Assembly (NCBI RefSeq): GCF_045278715.1
Contig: NZ_CP136420.1
Span: 868,001 to 932,000 of the forward strand
DNA from: Neomoorella carbonis
Lineage (GTDB): Bacteria; Bacillota; DSM-521; Neomoorellales; Neomoorellaceae
Length of the DNA: 64,000 nt
Direction: 5' to 3'
Below the pieces are notes generated by a model, which saw only the letters and a list, made by a program, of their open reading frames with translations, was not told the DNA's origin and ran no database searches. This document shows, one piece after another, positions 57,635-64,000 of this stretch (the first letter of the stretch is position 1; each line of letters opens with the position of its first letter). Both the position numbers and the translations under genes were made by a program.

Positions 57635-58702
57635 ATGACTACCAGGATCGACCTGCGGGGCCTGCTACCTGAGGAACTGGCGCAACTGGCAGCGGAACTG
57701 GGTGAAGCGCCCTATCGCGGCCGGCAGCTCTTTCACTGGCTCCACCGCCGCCGGGCTACCATGTTGGAGGCAATGACCGACTTACCGCGGACTTTCCGAT
57801 CCCGACTGGCCGGTCAGGCTGGCCTACCACCGGTAGAGGTCGTAAACCGAAGGGTGGCGGACGGCGGCCTGACCCGGAAGTTACTGCTGCGCCTGGCCGA
57901 CGGTGAGCTGATTGAATGTGTCCTTATGTCTTATGAAGATGGCCGCCAGCGGCAGACCGCCTGCCTGTCCAGCCAGGTTGGCTGCGCCATGGGTTGCACT
58001 TTTTGCGCCACCGGACAGGACGGCTTCCGCCGCAACCTCACACCGGGGGAAATTGTCCTCCAGGCCCTGGCCCTGGTAGAAGATATGCAGCTGCAGGACC
58101 CCGAAGCCCGCTTGAGCAATATCGTCTTTATGGGCATGGGAGAGCCCCTGCTTAATTACCGGGCCGTCTTAAAGGCGGTGCGCATCTTCGCACACCCGGA
58201 AGGGTGGGGTATTAGTCACCGGCGGATAACCATTTCTACCTGTGGCCTGGTGCCCCAGATCAGGCAGCTGGCCGGGGAGAAGCCGCCCCTGGAACTGGCC
58301 GTTTCCCTCCATGCCGCCACCAATGAGCTGCGGGAGCGGTTAATGCCCATTAACAGGCGTTATCCCCTGGAAGAGCTGGTTCCGGCCTGCCGCCACTATG
58401 GCCAGGTAACGGGAAGGCGGGTTACCTTTGAATATGCTCTCATTGCCGGCATCAATGACCGCCGGGAAGACGCCCGGCGCCTGGTCGAGTTGCTCCAGGG
58501 GGTGCTGGCCTTTGTCAACCTGATCCCCTTAAACCCGGTTCCCGGTAGCCCTTACAAGGGTGTAAGCAGGGCGAAGGCGCGGCTTTTTGCCTCCTGGCTG
58601 CAAAGGGCCGGCCTGGCAGCTGCCGTAAGGGAAAGCCGGGGACAGGACATCGCCGCCGCCTGCGGCCAGCTCCGCAGCAACGCCGGCCGGGAGGTGTTTT
58701 AA
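57635..58702 (+). CDS. rlmN: dual-specificity 23S rRNA/tRNA adenine-C2 methyltransferase RlmN
   Basis: A radical-SAM protein of 355 residues. The cluster motif CAMGCTFCATGQ, the N-terminal helical domain (GEAPYRGRQLFHWLHRRRA), SNIVFMGMGEPLLNY, ISTCGLVPQI, and the VRESRGQDIAAACGQL end with the second catalytic Cys are present. It methylates A2503 of 23S rRNA. ATG 57635 lies 6 bases after CCAGGGG; ATG 57629 overlaps it. The stop overlaps the following start by one base. Confidence 0.95.
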   Translation: MTTRIDLRGLLPEELAQLAAELGEAPYRGRQLFHWLHRRRATMLEAMTDLPRTFRSRLAGQAGLPPVEVVNRRVADGGLTRKLLLRLADGELIECVLMSYEDGRQRQTACLSSQVGCAMGCTFCATGQDGFRRNLTPGEIVLQALALVEDMQLQDPEARLSNIVFMGMGEPLLNYRAVLKAVRIFAHPEGWGISHRRITISTCGLVPQIRQLAGEKPPLELAVSLHAATNELRERLMPINRRYPLEELVPACRHYGQVTGRRVTFEYALIAGINDRREDARRLVELLQGVLAFVNLIPLNPVPGSPYKGVSRAKARLFASWLQRAGLAAAVRESRGQDIAAACGQLRSNAGREVF

Positions 58703-59451
58703 TGGATTGGCTGGAAAAAAACGAGCGATTCTGGCAGCGACTTTTTGATAGCCTTTTCCGCCGCGGGGCCGATGTTCCCCTCCAACCGGTGGAGATTGCC
58801 AAAAAACTGGTTAAAACTATGGTTGCCCGGCGGACGGTAAGCGTCAGCCGTGTTTACGTGCCCAATATTTACCTGGTTCATTTAAATCCCAAGGATTTTG
58901 AACGTCTGTCGGCCTTTGAACATGCCCTGGCCAGTGAACTGGCCGGCTACTTAAAAAAGAAGGCTGCCGAGCAAAATTTAACCATGGTCGGCGAACCCAG
59001 GGTAGAGCTGGAGGTAGAAGACGAACTGGGCCCGGGTGAGGTGCGTATCCACGCCCGTATGGAAGAAGAGCGGCCGCAGGAGGAGGGCAACCCCCATGAT
59101 GAAGGCGATACTTTAATTTACAAGGCAGTCGAGGAGGGGGAGGTTGACCGGCCAGGCCAGCCCTCCTTAAAGCTAACCGTTATTGCCGGGCCGGATGCGG
59201 GGCGTACTTTTCTCCTGCGGCCCGGAAAGCAGGTCCTGGGGCGCCAGCCGGCCTGCGATTTTATTCTCACCGACGAGCAGGTTTCCCGGCGCCACTGCCA
59301 TTTGGAGGAAAACCATGACCGTGTCCTGCTGGTGGACCTTGGCAGCCGCAACGGCACCCTGGTTAACGGCAAGAGGGTGGAACGGGCCTTTTTAAAACCC
59401 GGTGATCGTATACAGGTGGGTCGTACTGTGTTAGAATTACAGGTAAGCTAG
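58702..59451 (+). CDS. FhaA-like protein: DUF3662 and FHA domains
   Basis: The protein has 249 residues. The N-terminal FhaA domain (FWQRLFDSLFRRGADVPLQPVEIAKKLVKTMVARRTVSVSRVYVPNIYLVHLNPKDFERL) is followed by an acidic linker and a C-terminal FHA domain (GRQPACDFILTDEQVSRRHCHLEE...LGSRNGTLVNGKRV) that binds phospho-threonine. In Mycobacterium the same pair links PknB to cell-wall synthesis. It heads a six-gene run fhaA-fhaB-phosphatase-rodA-pbp-kinase in actinobacterial order. Confidence 0.92.
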   Translation: MDWLEKNERFWQRLFDSLFRRGADVPLQPVEIAKKLVKTMVARRTVSVSRVYVPNIYLVHLNPKDFERLSAFEHALASELAGYLKKKAAEQNLTMVGEPRVELEVEDELGPGEVRIHARMEEERPQEEGNPHDEGDTLIYKAVEEGEVDRPGQPSLKLTVIAGPDAGRTFLLRPGKQVLGRQPACDFILTDEQVSRRHCHLEENHDRVLLVDLGSRNGTLVNGKRVERAFLKPGDRIQVGRTVLELQVS

Positions 59452-59460
59452 CCGGAACGG

Positions 59461-59952
59461 GTGGTTACTTTGGCAGAAATTTTGCTGGCCGGGTTGAGAT
59501 TTGTCTTTGTAATTTTAATCTACCTTTTCCTGTGGCATGTCTTAAGGCTCATGTACCTGGAGCTGGGGCCGGGTCACTACATTAAGCGTTCCCGCGGCAC
59601 AGGTGGTCGGCCGGTTTTAATCGTCCTGGAAGCAAAAAACGGTAACATAAAAAGAGGAGAAAGATACTTTCTCGGCGAAAATATTACCATTGGCCGCGAT
59701 CGACATAATGATATTGTAATTAACGACTTTCACGTTTCGGCCCGTCACGCTGTAATTACCCGTCGCGGCGAAGAATGGCAGTTGCTTGACCTGGATAGCA
59801 CCAACGGGACTTACGTCAACGGCCACTTATTAACCGGCCCGCAGAGTTTACGGCCTGGCGATGAAGTGCGGATCGGCGGCGTGACCTTTAAAGTGGGGTG
59901 GGAAGATGCGAGCCGAGGCCCTTTCCCATACCGGACTGGTGCGGCCCGGTAA
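59461..59952 (+). CDS. FhaB-like membrane-anchored FHA domain protein
   Basis: The protein has 163 residues. One N-terminal membrane helix (AEILLAGLRFVFVILIYLFLWHVLRLMYL) precedes a basic linker and an FHA domain with ENITIGRDRHNDIVINDFHVSARHAVI and LDSTNGTYVNGHLL. It matches FhaB/FipA of Actinobacteria. GTG 59461 is taken; TTG 59470 is the alternative. It overlaps the phosphatase gene by 47 bases, which indicates coupled translation. Confidence 0.9.
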   Translation: MVTLAEILLAGLRFVFVILIYLFLWHVLRLMYLELGPGHYIKRSRGTGGRPVLIVLEAKNGNIKRGERYFLGENITIGRDRHNDIVINDFHVSARHAVITRRGEEWQLLDLDSTNGTYVNGHLLTGPQSLRPGDEVRIGGVTFKVGWEDASRGPFPYRTGAAR

Positions 59953-60616
59953 TGAAGATTATTTTATTAGCGACGTTGAACGGGGGCTTTTTGCCGTAGC
60001 CGATGGTATGGGTGGGCACCAGGCCGGGGAAGTTGCCAGCCACCTGGCTCTAAGGGCCCTGGAGGACAGGCTTTTTAACGGCCCTGCGGGAGAACCATTG
60101 TCCCGGTTGCTGGGCGCGGCAGAATTTGCCAACGAAATAGTTTACCGGTGTTCCCTTGCCAGCCAGGAACGGGCGGGGATGGGCACAACCCTGACGGCTA
60201 TTTGGATAGTGGGCTCCAAGGGTTTCCTGGTCCATATCGGCGACAGCCGCGCCTACCTGCTCCGGGACGGACAGTTACAGGTCTTAACTAACGATCATTC
60301 TTATGTGGGCGAACTTGTTCGCAGCGGAGGCCTGACGGCGGAAGAGGCCCGCCTGCACCCGCGGCGCAATATCCTTACCCGGGCCCTGGGTACCGGGGGT
60401 ACGGTTAATATTGACAGCCGGGAAATTGAGCTTAAGCCCGGGGACCGGTTGCTTTTATGTACCGACGGCCTCTATGAGGTCATTTCCGATGAAGAGTTGG
60501 CAGAAATTGTAAACCACCACCAGGAACTGGGTGAAGCTGCCCGAGAATTGCTGCGGCTGGCCCTGGAACGAGGCGGGCCGGATAATGTCACGGTGGTGTT
60601 AGCCCTTTATGAGTAA
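59906..60616 (+). CDS. PP2C-type serine/threonine phosphatase (Stp/PrpC)
   Basis: The enzyme has 236 residues with all PP2C metal motifs: GNEDYFISD, AVADGMGGHQAGEVAS, VHIGDSRAYLLRDG, LLLCTDGLYEVI and GGPDNVTVVLALY. It reverses phosphorylation by the kinase at the end of the operon. It overlaps fhaB at its start and rodA at its end (8 bases). Confidence 0.95.
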   Translation: MRAEALSHTGLVRPGNEDYFISDVERGLFAVADGMGGHQAGEVASHLALRALEDRLFNGPAGEPLSRLLGAAEFANEIVYRCSLASQERAGMGTTLTAIWIVGSKGFLVHIGDSRAYLLRDGQLQVLTNDHSYVGELVRSGGLTAEEARLHPRRNILTRALGTGGTVNIDSREIELKPGDRLLLCTDGLYEVISDEELAEIVNHHQELGEAARELLRLALERGGPDNVTVVLALYE

Positions 60617-61865
60617 TGGCGGTACCAGCACAAACCGGGGGCAAGAGATGACCCTGCTTATCTGGCCGTCTTTGATCCTGGCTGCCGGGTACGGTTATAT
60701 GGTAACCGTTGTCTCCCGCCAGCCCGTCTGGCATCCAGGCTATGCCCTGGCCCTGCTGCTGGGGGGGTTCTGGGGGGCGCACCTGATTTTAAGGGCTACC
60801 CGCCATGGCGGCGATCAATATCTCCTTCCCCTGGCGGCTACCCTGACGGCCCTGGGGCTTATCTTTTTGTTCCGACTGGATCCCGGACTTGCTTACCGCC
60901 AGATTATCTGGACCATAACGGGGCTTTTAGTCCTCATAGTCGTAGCCGTAGGCTTCCGGGATTACCAGCGCCTGGAACAGTATCCCTACCTCTTTTTATC
61001 CCTGGGGCTTTTTTTCCTCCTCATTACCGTCCTGCTGGGGACGCGCATCGGCGGGGCCAAGAGCTGGCTGACCCTAGGTTCCTTCCGCATGCAACCGGTA
61101 GAAGCTGTCAAAGTCTTCATGGTTATGTACCTGGCCGGGTATTTAAGCGACAAAAGGGAACTGCTGGTCCAGGGAGCCGGGCGTTTATCCTGGGGCCCCC
61201 TCCTGGTGGCTGTAGCCCTGGCCGTTTTATTGCTGGTCCTGCAGCGGGACCTGGGTTCGGCATTGATTCTCCTCGTTACTTTCCTGGCCATGCTCTACCT
61301 GGCCACCGGCAAAATACGCTTTTGTGTGGCAGGGGGAGCCTTATTTAGCCTGGGAGCGATACTGGCTTACCTGATTTTTCCATATCTGCGGGCGCGCATT
61401 GCCGTCTGGATCAACCCCTGGGCAGATTATAGCGGGGCCGGTTACCAGGTTGTCCAGGCCCTGATCACCCTGGGGAGCGGCGGTATCTTTGGCACCGGCC
61501 TGGGCCTTGGTTATTCCCAGGTAATCCCGGCCGTCGCCACCGACTTTATTTTTGCCACCATGGCCGAGGAAATGGGATTAATGGGCAGCCTGGGGATTAT
61601 CCTTCTCTACCTGCTGTTTGCCCTGCGCGGCTTCCGCGCCGCCCTCCGGGCCCCCGAGGAGCAGGGCGTGCTGCTGGCTGGCGGGTTGACCGTACTCTGC
61701 ACCTTCCAGGCCCTGATTATTATGGCCGGGGTCAGCAAGCTCCTGCCCTTGACGGGGGTAACCCTGCCCTTTGTTAGTTACGGCGGCAGCTCCCTGGTGA
61801 TCAGCTACCTGCTGCTGGCTTTACTCCTCAACGTCAGCGCTGCCGGCCGGGAGGCCGACCCATGA
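60609..61865 (+). CDS. FtsW/RodA/SpoVE family peptidoglycan glycosyltransferase
   Basis: A SEDS protein of 418 residues with about ten membrane segments. The conserved loops include GAKSWLTLGSFRMQPVEAVKVFMVMYLAGYLSD, LQRDLGSALIL, INPWADYSGAGYQVVQALITLGSGGIFGTGLG and TGVTLPFVSYGGSSLV. It polymerises lipid II together with a class B PBP, here the next gene, which overlaps it by 4 bases. Whether it serves elongation, division or sporulation cannot be told; the gene order favours a RodA-type role. Confidence 0.93.
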   Translation: MSNGGTSTNRGQEMTLLIWPSLILAAGYGYMVTVVSRQPVWHPGYALALLLGGFWGAHLILRATRHGGDQYLLPLAATLTALGLIFLFRLDPGLAYRQIIWTITGLLVLIVVAVGFRDYQRLEQYPYLFLSLGLFFLLITVLLGTRIGGAKSWLTLGSFRMQPVEAVKVFMVMYLAGYLSDKRELLVQGAGRLSWGPLLVAVALAVLLLVLQRDLGSALILLVTFLAMLYLATGKIRFCVAGGALFSLGAILAYLIFPYLRARIAVWINPWADYSGAGYQVVQALITLGSGGIFGTGLGLGYSQVIPAVATDFIFATMAEEMGLMGSLGIILLYLLFALRGFRAALRAPEEQGVLLAGGLTVLCTFQALIIMAGVSKLLPLTGVTLPFVSYGGSSLVISYLLLALLLNVSAAGREADP

Positions 61866-63247
61866 AAACCGAGGTGCGCCGCCTGGCCCTGGCGACAGGT
61901 GTATTTTTCGTCATTCTCATTGTTTACCTGACCTACATCCAGGCTATAGCCGGGGAGAGACTTTATTTAAACCCCCTGAACCCGCGCTTGTACCTGGTGG
62001 AACAGCAAACCGAGCGGGGGACAATTTATGATCGCGCCGGCAGGGTCCTGGCCCAGACGGTTGGAAACCAGGGCCGGTTCCAGCGCCAGTATCCTTACGG
62101 CCCGGCGGCGGCCCAGGTGGTGGGATATGTTTCCGAGCGCTTTGGCAGCAGCGGCCTGGAAGCCAGCCGGGATGGCGATCTCCTCGGTCTTACCGGCTGG
62201 CAGCACCTGGTCAATAAAGGGCGGCGTTTGCTGGGACAGGCGGCCAGGGGGAGTAATCTTTACCTCACCTTGGATGCCGACTTACAACGCCTGGCAACGA
62301 GCTTGCTGGCCGGCCGGCGGGGAGCGGTTGTGGCCCTGGACCCGCGTACCGGCGCCGTCCTGGTCCTGGCCAGCAGTCCGACCTTTGATCCCAACCGGTT
62401 GGAGGAGGAATGGCAGAGGATCAATAGCCCCGGTGCCGGCAGTCCTCTCTTGAACCGGGCGATCCAGGGCCTCTATCCCCCCGGTTCGATTATGAAGTTA
62501 GTAACAGCCACCGCGGCCCTGGAAACCGACCCCGGCATTTTACAGCGTGATTTCTACTGCCCGGGTTACCTGGAAATCCAGGGCTGGAAGCTTACCTGTC
62601 CCCGACCCCATGGCCACCTGAATTTCCAGCAGGCCATGATGTATTCCTGCAACGTTACCTTTGCCACCCTGGCCCTGGAAGCCGGGGCGGATAAATTTAA
62701 AGAAACGGCAGCCCTGTATGGCTTTGACAAACCTTTAAAGTTCGACCTGCCAGTCGAGGAATCTCGAGTGCCGGGCCGCCTGGATACCAGCGCCCTGGCA
62801 GAGAGTTCCATTGGCCAGGGGGCCGTTCTGGCAACGCCCCTGCAAATGGCCATGGTCACTGCGGCTATTGCCAATAAGGGTATCTTAATGCAGCCTTACC
62901 TGGTTGATAAAGTAACGGCAGCAGGTGGCCGGCTCCTGTGGGAGGCCGTGCCGCGTCCCCTCCGGTTAGTAACCGGAGTTAAAGTTGCGGCGGATATTAA
63001 AGAAGCCATGGTGGCTACAGTTAACGGTGGGACAGCTACAGCCGCAAGCCTGGCAGGGATCCAGGTGGCGGCCAAGACAGGCTCCGCCCAGAATCCCGGG
63101 GGCGAAGCCCATGCCTGGCTGGTGGCCTTTGCCCCGGCTGAAGAACCCCGGATCGCTGTAGCCGTTGTCGTGGAAAATGCCGGTGCGGGTGGCGTAGTAG
63201 CAGCCCCCATTGCCCGGGAAATTCTGGCGGCAGCCTTGAGGCGGTGA
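61862..63247 (+). CDS. class B penicillin-binding protein (PbpA-like transpeptidase)
   Basis: The protein has 461 residues. One N-terminal membrane helix, a short PBP-dimer region (TERGTIYDRAGRVLAQT), and a transpeptidase domain with the active-site SxxK in LYPPGSIMKLVTA, the second motif SCN (MMYSCNVTFATLALEAG), and KTG in QVAAKTGSAQNPGGEAHAWLVAF. The small size and gene order resemble mycobacterial PbpA. It forms the partner of the preceding SEDS glycosyltransferase. Confidence 0.93.
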   Translation: MKTEVRRLALATGVFFVILIVYLTYIQAIAGERLYLNPLNPRLYLVEQQTERGTIYDRAGRVLAQTVGNQGRFQRQYPYGPAAAQVVGYVSERFGSSGLEASRDGDLLGLTGWQHLVNKGRRLLGQAARGSNLYLTLDADLQRLATSLLAGRRGAVVALDPRTGAVLVLASSPTFDPNRLEEEWQRINSPGAGSPLLNRAIQGLYPPGSIMKLVTATAALETDPGILQRDFYCPGYLEIQGWKLTCPRPHGHLNFQQAMMYSCNVTFATLALEAGADKFKETAALYGFDKPLKFDLPVEESRVPGRLDTSALAESSIGQGAVLATPLQMAMVTAAIANKGILMQPYLVDKVTAAGGRLLWEAVPRPLRLVTGVKVAADIKEAMVATVNGGTATAASLAGIQVAAKTGSAQNPGGEAHAWLVAFAPAEEPRIAVAVVVENAGAGGVVAAPIAREILAAALRR

Positions 63248-63251
63248 TAAA

Positions 63252-64000
63252 ATGGATAAAATGATTGGTAAAATCCTGGAAGGTCGTTATGAGATAATTG
63301 ATGAGCTGGGGGGCGGGGGTATGGCCCGGGTTTACCGGGGACAGGACCGCCTGCTGCACCGCTATGTGACCATCAAAATTTTGCGGGAACAGTTTGCCAG
63401 CGATAAGGACTTTTTAACCCGCTTCCAGAGGGAAGCCCAGGCTGTAGCCAGCTTGTCCCATCCCAATGTGGTCAGCATCTATGACGTCGGCCAGGAAGAC
63501 GGCATCCATTACCTGATTATGGAGTATGTTGAAGGCCGGTCATTAAAGGAAGTTATTACCGAACGAGGGCCGCTGCCACCCCTGGAAGCTATCGAAATAG
63601 CCCTGCAGATCTGTGACGCCCTGGAACATGCCCATGAAAATGGTGTCATCCACCGGGATATTAAACCCCACAACATCCTCATCACCCGCAACGGCCGGGT
63701 CAAAGTAACCGATTTTGGTATCGCCCAGGCCGTCAACGAAGCGACCATGTCTTACAGCGGGACCATGGTCGGTTCGGTTCATTACCTGGCGCCGGAACAG
63801 GCCAGAGGCGGAGTTACCGGCACGGCGGCGGATATTTATTCCTTTGGCATTGTTCTGTACGAAATGCTGACCGGGGATCTTCCCTTCCACGGTGAGACCC
63901 CGGTAGCCGTGGCCATCAAGCATATCCAGGAATCCCCTCGACCCTTGCGGGAGATAAACCCCGGTGTCCCGCCGGCCCTGGAACGTATCGTCATGCGTGC
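63252..64000 (+). CDS. prkC: serine/threonine protein kinase PrkC/PknB, 3'-truncated by window edge
   Basis: The frame is open from ATG 63252 to the end of the window. It shows the Hanks-type kinase domain: P-loop ELGGGGMARVYRG, Lys in YVTIKIL (Thr replaces the usual Ala of VAIK), HRDIKPHNILITRNG, the DFG loop VTDFGIAQA, activation segment ATMSYSGTMVGSVHYLAPEQARG and DIYSFGIVLYEMLTG. PASTA repeats, expected for PrkC/PknB, would lie outside the window. It starts 4 bases after the PBP gene and is the partner of the PP2C phosphatase. Confidence 0.95.
   Translation, partial: MDKMIGKILEGRYEIIDELGGGGMARVYRGQDRLLHRYVTIKILREQFASDKDFLTRFQREAQAVASLSHPNVVSIYDVGQEDGIHYLIMEYVEGRSLKEVITERGPLPPLEAIEIALQICDALEHAHENGVIHRDIKPHNILITRNGRVKVTDFGIAQAVNEATMSYSGTMVGSVHYLAPEQARGGVTGTAADIYSFGIVLYEMLTGDLPFHGETPVAVAIKHIQESPRPLREINPGVPPALERIVMR

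Overview
The window looks like a chromosomal stretch of a thermophilic, GC-rich, endospore-forming Firmicute. It is most likely Moorella (M. thermoacetica or a near relative). The grounds are: sporulation sigma factors beside the divIVA/sepF cell-division cluster; LL-diaminopimelate aminotransferase (DapL); a stand-alone PduL-type phosphotransacylase without microcompartment genes, as known in Moorella; frequent TTG/GTG starts with strong Shine-Dalgarno sites; and high overall GC. The species call is inference from gene content, not from a database search.

Layout. 1-3.6 kb: sporulation block (spoIIGA 3' part, sigE, sigG, spoIIR, ylmC), with a textbook sigma-F promoter before sigG and a long fold-back element between sigE and sigG. 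3.7-11.1 kb: cell-wall and division cluster (pgeF, HlyD-like, yggS, sepF, proC, yggT, divIVA, ileS). 11.2-19.4 kb: pduL, a second fold-back element, small sporulation-type proteins, thiD, lspA-rluD, an orphan DNA methyltransferase, an AEC transporter and a large winged-helix/coiled-coil protein. 19.4-22.5 kb: ABC-2 transporter, a tatA gene with no ordinary start codon, and a DUF1786 protein. 22.5-29.3 kb: a PyrR-attenuated pyrimidine operon (pyrR-carA-carB-pyrF) followed by hslO. 29.3-35.1 kb: an EamA exporter with an elaborate leader, rqcH on the minus strand, and a P-type Ca2+-like ATPase. 35.2-41.8 kb: dapF, dapL, yicC, remA, rpoZ, coaBC, metK and a YdcF protein; gmk is missing from its usual place between remA and rpoZ.

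41.9-47.5 kb is an accessory region. A tRNA-Thr(CGT) gene is followed by a 2.8-kb island bounded by a 45-bp exact duplication of the tRNA 3' part. The island holds a broken tyrosine integrase, a DUF3368/UPF0175 toxin-antitoxin-like pair, a gene fragment and a very AT-rich gene for a membrane-anchored coiled-coil protein. An IS1634-type element and an unrecognised gene follow, and then a further 15-bp att-like remnant. 47.6-64 kb: a GlcD-type FAD oxidase, then the housekeeping run priA-def-fmt-DUF116-rsmB-rlmN. This run is interrupted by an agr-type quorum-sensing cassette (membrane protein, histidine kinase, agrB, agrD). It ends in a fhaA-fhaB-stp-rodA-pbp-pknB-type cell-wall/kinase operon whose kinase runs off the window.

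The most notable points are an AgrD precursor in which the ring-forming cysteine is a serine (predicted lactone, not thiolactone, pheromone), with no response regulator nearby; the start-codon-less tatA; the tRNA-Thr island with its AT-rich cargo; two unrelated long fold-back elements; and a possible leader switch upstream of the EamA exporter.
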